Positions 51,901 through 59,056 of a DNA stretch of 64,000 nucleotides are shown piece after piece. Where the stretch lies: the NCBI RefSeq assembly GCF_000023845.1, contig NC_013170.1, forward strand, positions 496,001-560,000. Direction: 5' to 3'. A model generated the notes under the pieces. The model did no database searches and was not told the origin of the DNA. It was given only the letters and a program-made list of their open reading frames with translations. The translations under genes and the position numbers were made by a program. This stretch comes from Cryptobacterium curtum DSM 15641. GTDB lineage: Bacteria; Actinomycetota; Coriobacteriia; Coriobacteriales; Eggerthellaceae. The first letter of the stretch is position 1; the number at the start of each line of letters is the position of its first letter.

Positions 51901-53448
51901 GACTGGTCGACGTATGCGAGTGATCCGATTCTTGTCGGAGATACTGTTCTGACAGCTGTTGGTTCTGAATTGCAGATGCGAAGTGCTCAAACGGGCGACA
52001 TTATTGCCTCGACACCCTTAGCAGCACCCATCGATTCAGTTGCGCGTATGACATTTAAGAGCGGCATCGTATACGTTCCTTTGCATGGAGGACGCATGCA
52101 AGCTATTGCTGTCACGTCGTCGAGCCTAACGACCAAGTGGTATACCGAGTCGCTTCCCGATGTAGGGGGCAACGCGATGCAGTCGCTGTCGAACGTGACC
52201 GTTGCGAACGGATGCGTGTACTTTGCAGCAACAGCAGCTACGTGGTCGGCCAGTACGGGCGGCTGGCTTGTTTGTTTAGATGCAGCTACGGGCGCTGTGC
52301 GATGGAAACAGAAATCTGCATCAGCTGGATACTACTGGTCTGGTTCTACTGCGGTTGCTTCGTCATTGGTTGTTGCTGATGATGCGGGGAATTTGCAGAG
52401 CATTAATGCAGCGAGCGGAACGGTGACATCAACCATTTCTCTGGGGGCTGGCGTCCGTTCAGGTGTGATAACGGATACTGATGGGCGCCATGTGTACGCA
52501 GTCTCAACTGATGGCGTACTACACAAGGTTGCAATTGATAGCGATGGTGTCTTACATGCCGATGGATCGGTAAACTTTGCTGCGTCGAGCACGTCGACAC
52601 CGGTATTGGTTGGCGGAAAAATATACGTTGGTGGTGCAGCACATACTACTCATGCAACTGAATGGGGTAGTGCACCCGATGGTCTGCTGGCGGTTATCGA
52701 TGCGCAGACACTTACAGTGGAACACGCAATTTCTTCCTTAGAGGAAGGTGGCGCAATTGGCGCAGATGTGAAGTCAGCGCCTCTCGTGTCAACACAAGAC
52801 GGGCAGACCTATGTGTATTTCACTGCCAATACGCCCCCGGGTGGCGTCTACGTGTACCGGCTTGGGGATGCAACTGCTCGTGAATTGTTTGTACCTGAAG
52901 CCGATGCTCAGAACTATTGCCTAGCGTCACCTATCGCTGCATCTGACGGCTCGCTCTATTACGTGAACGATTCGGGAAACCTGTTTAAACTGGTTGCGAC
53001 ACAGAAGCCTTTTAACCCCGACAATCCGAATACACCAGAAAAAAAGGTGCCAGTAACGCCGCATAATCCAGACGGTCTGAACAATCAGACTGGTACATCA
53101 ATTGGAAACGGTCCCGCTTATAATGATGCTTCGTCGGTGCGCTTTGCGCTACGTTCGAATGTGTTGGATAGTCGCGCGACAGGAAGTGCTCTTGAAGCGT
53201 CTGAAGAGCAAGTATCGAGTGCAAGAGCTTCTTCTGAAGCGGCCGCGTCAAAGCTTGATGCCGCTGCAAGCGGCACACGGACACCGTCAGAGTCTTTAGA
53301 TGGAGCAGTACCAGTAATGCTTTCTGAAGATGCTGTCGATCAGGTAAATCAGTTGCCAATTTGGGCAGTAGCGGGTCTTGTTGTTGGGATAGCTGGTCTT
53401 TTGATTCTTGTGTTTGGTCGGCGTCGCTCAAAGGATGAAGATAAATGA
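48967..53448 (+). CDS. Giant surface protein with tandem DUF4430 domains and beta-propeller
   Basis: About 1,493 residues. The start is the ATG at 48967, with GGAAGTGAGG upstream; the frame is open into the riboswitch but cannot start there. A signal sequence lies near residues 40-64 (hydrophobic core of RVLLAIVLAVSL, then TTAYA). An Asp/Ser/Thr-rich acidic linker (about 118-160) follows, then bacterial Ig-like domains (SWSSSSTAITVKP), two DUF4430 domains (about 670-795 and 800-915, each with a GKYWQLFVNG or GQFWQLFING strand), a PQQ-type beta-propeller (about 937-1341), a Ser/Ala-rich stretch, one C-terminal helix (LPIWAVAGLVVG) and RRRSKDEDK. DUF4430 resembles the C-terminal domain of transcobalamin. 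It probably captures corrinoid outside the cell for the ECF system in this operon. Confidence 0.85.
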   Translation: MFGHRSLCFNATRSSYEYVSAADTANASDASTSIAPLPSAMLRVLLAIVLAVSLCPLPTTAYALDEESSAQATPLSASSAENAPSSVSSTATDLESSATESSETSAVFADRAAVSNDDDDDYWSGDDDDWPGDDDDDDTDDNTGSSSSTGSDSSGTSDNTSTTESDAYLDSVVAKLTGEGFSGWIPKLTYESDTNINQVLINHLKDLGVDTTGLTVTVSEVTFANTNPNAQVGISTNETDNGAITYYKGDPDKVGSWATPSLQRVNKIVFKLSHDGKTKEYSPARTFAVPWNTDAAKTLLESKAQVLSLSFAAGDTALSVTKDFPLPSKIPGVNWSTISWSSSSTAITVKPPLYKLGDGSAVVTRPNQDEQVVLEATISGLANFGMPEGASVTRSFTVSVAGDSSAIEAEQQALQQKVDAAFTTGALKYSDSTAALNPESITDDMQLPRPRTLKVDGKQYSIAYQASNDALTINGYRANVLRPEPGTPARSVDITLTVTSKKNPAISASKKLQLTIEPIDQADVQAELNLMAQAKAAYGNALAAGKDAAALTGNLHPFQKAYIAQDGSLTWAYTAADARSAVQGIVPVELPGYDSMGSSDQARLFASSSPATIANETLRLTRPDYDTEVTVSSVLSSEKYARYALRYPDNADFKALASQPVSAKFTVFGTKGHVLHLDVSCSIIGVDSFGADQQWVSETPLTVEQGTTAAQVTEQLLSAAGLLHESQGAGDTGAGSDYYLSSITSPLTGHSLSWDQATGKYWQLFVNGLPSQVGAGAVVLHAGDCITWYYSAYGQSLNDEAHLQVSCSVIGPNATGQQVFWVPLSTVSLPSGATAADASEMMLTQAGLVHESQGTGPSYYLAKIVSPFTGEALSWNQETGQFWQLFINGTSASSGAGSIALAAGDKIEWIYSSADETIPDPHGSIGTVAVDPNAQGDPTLSSDWPTFAAHGPSMSGADTPTPDQSAHAIWTAHLKDANDWSTYASDPILVGDTVLTAVGSELQMRSAQTGDIIASTPLAAPIDSVARMTFKSGIVYVPLHGGRMQAIAVTSSSLTTKWYTESLPDVGGNAMQSLSNVTVANGCVYFAATAATWSASTGGWLVCLDAATGAVRWKQKSASAGYYWSGSTAVASSLVVADDAGNLQSINAASGTVTSTISLGAGVRSGVITDTDGRHVYAVSTDGVLHKVAIDSDGVLHADGSVNFAASSTSTPVLVGGKIYVGGAAHTTHATEWGSAPDGLLAVIDAQTLTVEHAISSLEEGGAIGADVKSAPLVSTQDGQTYVYFTANTPPGGVYVYRLGDATARELFVPEADAQNYCLASPIAASDGSLYYVNDSGNLFKLVATQKPFNPDNPNTPEKKVPVTPHNPDGLNNQTGTSIGNGPAYNDASSVRFALRSNVLDSRATGSALEASEEQVSSARASSEAAASKLDAAASGTRTPSESLDGAVPVMLSEDAVDQVNQLPIWAVAGLVVGIAGLLILVFGRRRSKDEDK

Positions 53449-54185
53449 AGGACGCACGGTGGCGTTGGATAGCCACAGCTGCTTGTTGTGTACTGATTGT
53501 CGTCAGCGCATGGACACTCGGCTCATATTTTCTTGGGTCCTCTGGCGCATCAGAAGATCTTTTTACTACCGTTGCACCAGCTGAAAGTGATGCTTCATCA
53601 GGTGTAACAACAACAGGTGACCTTATACCTAAACAAGAGGACGACACAGCCGATCAAAGCGATGGTGCTGCGGGTGAAGATACGGGATCATCGGATGACC
53701 CGACACCTCCTTTAGCCGCTGCAGATAGTGCATATGCCACCCAGTCGGGCGACCCGCAGTCGAGCGACAGTTCGAGTCGCTCGTCGGATGGCTCCTCAGT
53801 GGCAGGTGGTAGCTCTGCTTCATCTGCAACGACAAGCGGTTCATCTTCGTCATCGTCTTCTTCGGGGGACCAGTTAACTCACATTCAGGTGAATATAACG
53901 GTTGATGGCACCGCAGCTGGATCGAATATATCATCGGCATTGCTGTCGATTCCCGCCGGGTCAACGGTCTATGATGCGCTGAAAGCGACGGGCGCTTCAG
54001 TGAATGCGCGCAGTACTGTCTATGGTATGTATGTAGCGGGAATTAACGGCTTAGCTGAAAAAGAATATGGCGCCCAGAGTGGATGGATCTACTATGTCAA
54101 TGGGCAGTTTGCCGATCGGGCGTGTGATCGCTGGCGTCTTTCCGAAGGCGACTATGTTAAATGGGTTTATGTGAGTGACAACTAG
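53445..54185 (+). CDS. Membrane-tethered DUF4430 protein
   Basis: 246 residues. A basic start and one N-terminal helix (WIATAACCVLIVVSAWTLG), a Ser/Asp/Gly-rich disordered region (about 40-145), then a DUF4430 domain (about 148-246: HIQVNITVDGTAAG, STVYDALKATG, GWIYYVNGQFADRACD). Anchored outside the membrane, it should hold corrinoid near the transporter. Overlaps the giant protein gene by 4 bases. The TM is uncleaved or a signal anchor; two Cys in it do not form a clear lipobox. Confidence 0.85.
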   Translation: MKDARWRWIATAACCVLIVVSAWTLGSYFLGSSGASEDLFTTVAPAESDASSGVTTTGDLIPKQEDDTADQSDGAAGEDTGSSDDPTPPLAAADSAYATQSGDPQSSDSSSRSSDGSSVAGGSSASSATTSGSSSSSSSSGDQLTHIQVNITVDGTAAGSNISSALLSIPAGSTVYDALKATGASVNARSTVYGMYVAGINGLAEKEYGAQSGWIYYVNGQFADRACDRWRLSEGDYVKWVYVSDN

Positions 54186-54187
54186 CT

Positions 54188-55114
54188 GTGCCAATACAAC
54201 GAAGTAGCGCCGAGATGACGACAAGTTTTGATATTTTGCATCCAGCGGTGCAGGCAGTGTGGTGTGCGTTAGCGCTGGGGCTTACTATGACCGCATTTCA
54301 TCCGGTGCTTGCTCCGATTGCTCTTATGGGCGGCTTTGTTGCAAACAGCATGGTGCAAGGGGTACAACATACCGTTGCTTCGCTGCGGTGGCAGTTGCCT
54401 TTATTGATTTTAATAACTCTTGCTAATCCGTTGTTTTCGGCTTCAGGATCGACACTGCTTATTCAGGTGGGTCCATGGGCACTCGGTACTGGCGAGGTGT
54501 TTTTGAATATTTATGCAGAAAGCCTCGCTTGGGGCGCAGTGGCTGGATGTGTGTTTGTGGCTTCAATGCAATGGTTTGCGTTTACCGCTCGGCTTATGAC
54601 ATCCGACAAAGCAATGGCACTTTCGGGACCTTTTTTGCCGACAGTCAGTCTTATGGTGTCAATGACTCTGCGCCTTATGCCTCAGCTTGCCCGTCGCGGT
54701 CAGTATATCAACGCAGTTTTGCATGCGTGTACATCGGCCGGACCTGCACAGGCAGGCATGCAAAAAGGAATTTCTCAAAGGATTGCTCAACACGTGCGGA
54801 TGCTTTCTTCTTTGATGGTGTGGGGTATGGAAGACTCACTCGAGCGATCACGTGTCATGCGAGCACGCGGGTGGGGAAATGCCAGCACACACACCCGTTA
54901 TCGCACGCGGCGCTTTCGCTGCGCCGACGCTATCGCGTTGGCGGTAGTACTAGTGCTCGGTGTACTCTGCGCGGTACTTGCTTGGGTGGCTTGCAGTCAA
55001 TTTACGTTCTATCCCAAGATGAGTACGCTTATTTGGTGGTGGGGATATGGGGCATATGCCATGTTTTTTCTCGTGCCATCGTTTGTCGTGGTGCTTGAAA
55101 GGGTGAGATGGTAG
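54188..55114 (+). CDS. ecfT: ECF transporter T component (EcfT)
   Basis: 308 residues, about five or six helices at the start and end and the coupling motif RSRVMRARGWGN, where Ala-Arg-Gly contacts the ATPases. EcfT joins the two ATPases to the S component. A GTG at 54188 or the ATG at 54215 may be the start; neither ribosome site is strong. The end overlaps the fused ATPase gene by 7 bases. Confidence 0.9.
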   Translation: MPIQRSSAEMTTSFDILHPAVQAVWCALALGLTMTAFHPVLAPIALMGGFVANSMVQGVQHTVASLRWQLPLLILITLANPLFSASGSTLLIQVGPWALGTGEVFLNIYAESLAWGAVAGCVFVASMQWFAFTARLMTSDKAMALSGPFLPTVSLMVSMTLRLMPQLARRGQYINAVLHACTSAGPAQAGMQKGISQRIAQHVRMLSSLMVWGMEDSLERSRVMRARGWGNASTHTRYRTRRFRCADAIALAVVLVLGVLCAVLAWVACSQFTFYPKMSTLIWWWGYGAYAMFFLVPSFVVVLERVRW

Positions 55115-56730
55115 TAATGCATACATGTGCCATGGGTCGACCCCCTGCATTGGAGTGGTCGCACTTTACCTTCGCCTATCCCGGCGGTCAGCCATTATTT
55201 GCTCCGATTGATATCGCTGTGCGTGAGGGCGAGTTCGTTTTGTTTGTGGGGGATACGGGCAGTGGCAAAACCACACTTTTAACAAGCGCGAAGGCAGAAA
55301 TTGCTCCTGCTGGTGAACGGAATGGACACATTAAGCTGTTTGGGCACGAGGTGTGCGAGGGGCAGAGTGATATCGCTTATGCAGCACAAGATCCGGATAA
55401 CCAACTCATCTGTGATACGGTGTGGCATGAAATGGCCTTTGGACTTGAAAATGCAGGTACTCAGCCCGATACCATGCGTCGTCGAGTAGCGGAATCAGCA
55501 TATTTTTTTGGCATTGGCAATCTTATGCATCGTTCGGTCGAGAGCCTTTCTGGTGGTCAGAAGCAGGAAGTGAATTTGGCTGCTGCCTTAGCGCTTCAAC
55601 CGCGCATTCTCTTGCTTGACGAACCCTGTGCACAGCTCGATCCGGTGGCAGCAAAAAACTTTCTCCACTTGCTTTTGAGGGTCAATCGTGAACTGGGAAT
55701 AACCGTCGTCGTTGCAACGCATGAACCTGAACAAGTTGCAAATTATGCGACGCGATGTGTTGAGCTTTCCACTAGGGGAGCGCGGCCCCTTGATTTAGAA
55801 CGCTTTGCTACCCGTCCACTTGATGTGCGTTGTCTTGACGTAAGCCTTGACAAGATTCCTCATGAAGACAGCCTTGTTCAAGAAAATGGGCAGGTGAGCG
55901 ATAGTTCTCAAGCTTCTTTGGAGCAGCGAGTAAAGGGTAGCCATGCGCAGCAGGTGAATGCTGACCATACGCAGGGCATGCCGACAATCAGTAGCAATAA
56001 GTTTCGCTTCAAAACGGCTACTTTTCGATCGACGGTATCGCTGCGTGATGCCTATGTACGTTATGGAAAAGGCGAAAGCTGGGTATTGTCCGGATGTGAC
56101 TTTGAAGCTCAGCCAGGGAGCGTGCAAGCTATCGTTGGCGGTAATGGATGTGGGAAGTCGACATTACTTCTTGCACTTGCGGGCATCTTACGGTTAGAGC
56201 GCGGGCGCCAAAAAAATAGTCTGGCTGCCCACCAGGCATTTCTTCCTCAGGCACCGCAGGCGCTGTTTACGTGCGATACGGTTGCCGAAGAACTGACCGA
56301 CTGGCAGGCAAACAGCACCTATTCTGATGCTGATATTACCCGACAGATGCACGATCTTGGTCTCGAGGGCCTTGCCAATCGCAACCCGTTGGATCTTTCA
56401 GGTGGTCAACGGCAGCTTGTGGCCTTTGCAAAACTTGCGCTGACTAATCCTCATCTCCTGCTGCTCGACGAACCGAGCAAGGGTCTTGATGCGCAGACAA
56501 AATGCGTGCTTCGGCGCGAGCTGCGCAGAATGGCCGATCAAGGCTGCACCATTATTTTAGCGACGCATGATCTACCGTTTGCGGCACTTGTTGCCGATCG
56601 GGTATCGCTGCTATTTGATGGGCAGATGGTTTGTAGTTTGCCCCCACAGGAATTTTTCCGCGAGAACCTTATTTACCAAGCGCAAGCTAACCGTTTCACC
56701 GATTTAGTTATCGCTGAAACTAGTAAGTAG
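55108..56730 (+). CDS. Fused EcfA-EcfA' ATPases
   Basis: 540 residues with two ABC ATPase domains in one chain. First: Walker A GDTGSGKTT, Q-loop YAAQDPDNQ, signature LSGGQKQEVNLAAAL, Walker B LLLDEPCAQLDP. Second: Walker A GGNGCGKST, signature LSGGQRQLVAFAKLAL, Walker B LLLDEPSKGLD. A Gln/Ser/His-rich linker of about 60 residues (about 250-310) joins them. AQDPDNQ is typical for ECF ATPases. Drives cobalamin uptake with EcfT and the S component. The start is the ATG at 55108 overlapping ecfT (alternative 55117). Confidence 0.93.
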   Translation: MVVMHTCAMGRPPALEWSHFTFAYPGGQPLFAPIDIAVREGEFVLFVGDTGSGKTTLLTSAKAEIAPAGERNGHIKLFGHEVCEGQSDIAYAAQDPDNQLICDTVWHEMAFGLENAGTQPDTMRRRVAESAYFFGIGNLMHRSVESLSGGQKQEVNLAAALALQPRILLLDEPCAQLDPVAAKNFLHLLLRVNRELGITVVVATHEPEQVANYATRCVELSTRGARPLDLERFATRPLDVRCLDVSLDKIPHEDSLVQENGQVSDSSQASLEQRVKGSHAQQVNADHTQGMPTISSNKFRFKTATFRSTVSLRDAYVRYGKGESWVLSGCDFEAQPGSVQAIVGGNGCGKSTLLLALAGILRLERGRQKNSLAAHQAFLPQAPQALFTCDTVAEELTDWQANSTYSDADITRQMHDLGLEGLANRNPLDLSGGQRQLVAFAKLALTNPHLLLLDEPSKGLDAQTKCVLRRELRRMADQGCTIILATHDLPFAALVADRVSLLFDGQMVCSLPPQEFFRENLIYQAQANRFTDLVIAETSK

Positions 56731-56740
56731 GGTAGGACAG

Positions 56741-57430
56741 ATGCGTACACGCTGGATCGCTGAAATGGTTATTCTCTGTTTGGTCCCTGTCGGACTGGGT
56801 GCGTGCGCGTGGTTTCAGTGGGATGCCAGTGCTCTTCTTTCATTTGTCGTAGCGGTTGCAGCGATTGTTCTATTTTTCGTTGATTTCGAAACCAGTAAGC
56901 CTGCGTTGCGTCAGATTATGCCGACCGTGGTACTTGCTGCTCTTGCTGCTGCAGGGCGTATTCTGTTTGCACCAATACCCGATGTCAAACCAGTATCAGC
57001 TATTTGCATTTTGGCTGGTGCCGTATTTGGCCGGCGCTGTGGGTTTATGACCGGCGCGCTTGCAGCACTGGTGTCAAACTTCTTTTTTGGTCAGGGGGCT
57101 TGGACACCGTGGCAGATGTATTCATGGGGGCTTGTTGGGTATCTTGCCGGCGTGCTATCTGCGCAGGGCTGGCTGGATCATAAACCGATTCTGTATACTT
57201 ACAGCTTTCTTTCGGCGCTGGTGTTTGGGCTCATCATGAACGGTTGGTATGTTATTGGATTTGTTCATCCATTGACGTGGGAATCGGTGCTGTTGGCGTA
57301 TGCCGCGGGGTTTCCCTTTGACGTGATTCATGGCGTTGCGACGGTGGGTTTTACCGCAATCATATATTGTCCCTGGAAGCAAAAGCTGGTGCGTATGAGG
57401 GAAAAGTATGCTCTCAGTGGCTCTGCTTAG
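56741..57430 (+). CDS. ECF transporter S component, probably cobalamin-specific
   Basis: 229 residues, about six helices. GAVFGRRCGFMTGALAALVSNFFFGQGAWTPWQM is strongly S-component-like, and the PVSAICILAGAVFG stretch fits membrane-embedded vitamin binders of the CbrT/YpdP-like kind. Substrate by context: it ends the operon under a cobalamin riboswitch with two DUF4430 proteins. Lies 10 bases after the ATPase stop. Size and motif agree with S components; cobalamin is an inference. Confidence 0.85.
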   Translation: MRTRWIAEMVILCLVPVGLGACAWFQWDASALLSFVVAVAAIVLFFVDFETSKPALRQIMPTVVLAALAAAGRILFAPIPDVKPVSAICILAGAVFGRRCGFMTGALAALVSNFFFGQGAWTPWQMYSWGLVGYLAGVLSAQGWLDHKPILYTYSFLSALVFGLIMNGWYVIGFVHPLTWESVLLAYAAGFPFDVIHGVATVGFTAIIYCPWKQKLVRMREKYALSGSA

Positions 57431-57518
57431 GAGATCGTGTGGCTAAGACGGTACTGGGCTAGAGGGAACTAATGTTCTGTCCTACTTAGTGGTTCTTTTA
57501 ACAGCTACGGTCAGATGG

Positions 57519-57842
57519 CTACGACCACGGATCCTCTTCAAAGAGGGGTTCGGGAACACGGGCGTCGTGTATATCAGAGTACGGATCGTAGCCATCGTCA
57601 TCTTCATTTGGTGCGCGAAAAGGCTGCCTGCTGTCTGGTGATGTAGATGAAATAGCTTTCTTTGCTGGTGTAGCAGCCGCCGACGGATGAGTGCTTGGCA
57701 GAGCAATATCGCCATCAGCTGGCGACAAATGACCACTTGGTGTAGCGCCATTATCGACAGCGACCGACGAGGGCGCGTTTAACAGAGAACCCTCATCGGC
57801 GGCTGCAGCTACGTAACCTACTTGTTTGCGATCTTTACACAC
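57519..57842 (-). CDS. Small acidic Pro/Ser-rich protein after Mrp
   Basis: 107 residues, unrecognised. A low-complexity Ala/Ser/Pro middle is followed by a defined acidic end NEDDDGYDPYSDIHDARVPEPLFEEDPWS (split: NEDDDGYDPYSD, then ARVPEPLFEEDPWS) that looks like a conserved tail. GTG start with AAGGA 5 bases before it, 18 bases after the mrp stop, so probably co-transcribed with mrp. Real but short; an alternative frame overlaps it and is poorer. Confidence 0.5.
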   Translation of the reverse strand: MCKDRKQVGYVAAAADEGSLLNAPSSVAVDNGATPSGHLSPADGDIALPSTHPSAAATPAKKAISSTSPDSRQPFRAPNEDDDGYDPYSDIHDARVPEPLFEEDPWS

Positions 57843-57860
57843 AGCATCCTTATGTACGTC

Positions 57861-58715
57861 TTATTTATTGTCAGCTGTAGATACTGACTCAATCTGTTCG
57901 AGAATAGGATCAAGCGCATTGCCTACTTCATATTCCTCGACTTTGCCCGCGTCGCACAGGCGTGCAAAGTTCGGATCGATCGGAAGTGTTGCATAGGCAG
58001 GGATGTGGTACTTTTTAGCCACTTCTTTGCCCTGTGGTTCACCAAAGATAAAGTGCTGTTTGCCGCAATCGGGGCAGGTATAATAGGCCATGTTTTCGAC
58101 CAGACCGAGTGTTTTCACATCCATCTGGCTTGCTAAGTTAACGGCCTTGCCTACGATCATCGACACGAGTTCCTGTGGTGCCGAAACCGTCACAATGCCA
58201 TCGATGGGCAAACTCTGGAATACCGTCAACAGCACGTCGGATGTTCCCGGCGGCATGTCGACGAACATGTAGTCGATATCTCCCCAGTTCACTTCGTTAA
58301 AGAACTGGCGAATTGCCCCGGACACCACCGGTCCACGCCATGCTACGGGCATATCATCGGCAGGAAGCATAAGATTGGTTGACACAATCTTGATGCCACT
58401 CTGACTCTGTGCCGGAATAATGCCATCAGCATCAGCGGTAAGTGGGTTGCTTACGCCGAAAGCCTTAGGAATAGAAGGACCGGTAACATCGGCGTCGAGG
58501 ATAGCTACTTTTTTGCCGCGCTTTTGTTGTGCGCTGGCAAGCAGACTGGTGATGAGGCTCTTGCCGACGCCACCTTTACCCGATACAACACCAATAACAT
58601 GATGGATGTGCGAATTGCTGTTGGGTGAAAGTACTGTGGGTTCCGTCGCTTCAGCGCCGTGGCACCCTTGCAGCATTTGCTTTTCTTCTTCGCTTAATGA
58701 TTCTGTATTTGCCAT
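57861..58715 (-). CDS. Mrp/NBP35-type Fe-S cluster carrier ATPase
   Basis: About 284 residues. Deviant Walker A VVSGKGGVGKS, DADVTGPSIPKAFG, the switch FVDMPPGTSDVLL and a C-terminal CPDC motif (YYTCPDCGK) that bridges an Fe-S cluster between two monomers. Carries and delivers Fe-S clusters to apoproteins. The ATG at 58715 follows AAGGC; the frame is open to 58847. Divergent from the EF-G-like gene. Confidence 0.92.
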   Translation of the reverse strand: MANTESLSEEEKQMLQGCHGAEATEPTVLSPNSNSHIHHVIGVVSGKGGVGKSLITSLLASAQQKRGKKVAILDADVTGPSIPKAFGVSNPLTADADGIIPAQSQSGIKIVSTNLMLPADDMPVAWRGPVVSGAIRQFFNEVNWGDIDYMFVDMPPGTSDVLLTVFQSLPIDGIVTVSAPQELVSMIVGKAVNLASQMDVKTLGLVENMAYYTCPDCGKQHFIFGEPQGKEVAKKYHIPAYATLPIDPNFARLCDAGKVEEYEVGNALDPILEQIESVSTADNK

Positions 58716-59056
58716 AAGCCTTAAGACCTTCTCTCGTCTAACTGATCTTGAGGCAATCGTAACACAAGCACTGCAGTTACTCTTAAGTGATACTGCCGAA
58801 GAAGCAAACTGTTCTGTTTGCCTGTGAGTAGTTTTGCGGTGACACAATGAGTTTATCAGTTACTCGCAGGATAAACCTCCAACGAGCACGCTATTAATCA
58901 GTAGGGATATACCGCCAATTATCGCATTATCCACCAGCGGAGATACGCTAAAATGCAAGACGTGCGATGCATGGCAGTCAGGCGGGCCTGGCGTTCAGGA
59001 AATGCGCATCGGCATGGGCGCCGCAACAGGCCGCTTACGTGAAAGCAGGTGGTATC
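58716..59056. other. Gap between divergent mrp and EF-G-like genes
   Basis: 341 bases with no gene. A perfect small stem GCAAAC/GTTTGC lies near 58803 and reads as an mrp leader hairpin. A possible -10 TAAAAT lies at about 58949 for the EF-G-like gene. Nothing else stands out. Confidence 0.45.

Noticed and set aside
58735-58847. Longer N-terminus for Mrp (and similarly znuA, leuC, EF-G-like)
   Set aside because: The upstream extensions lack ribosome sites and do not match the families; they are only open frame.
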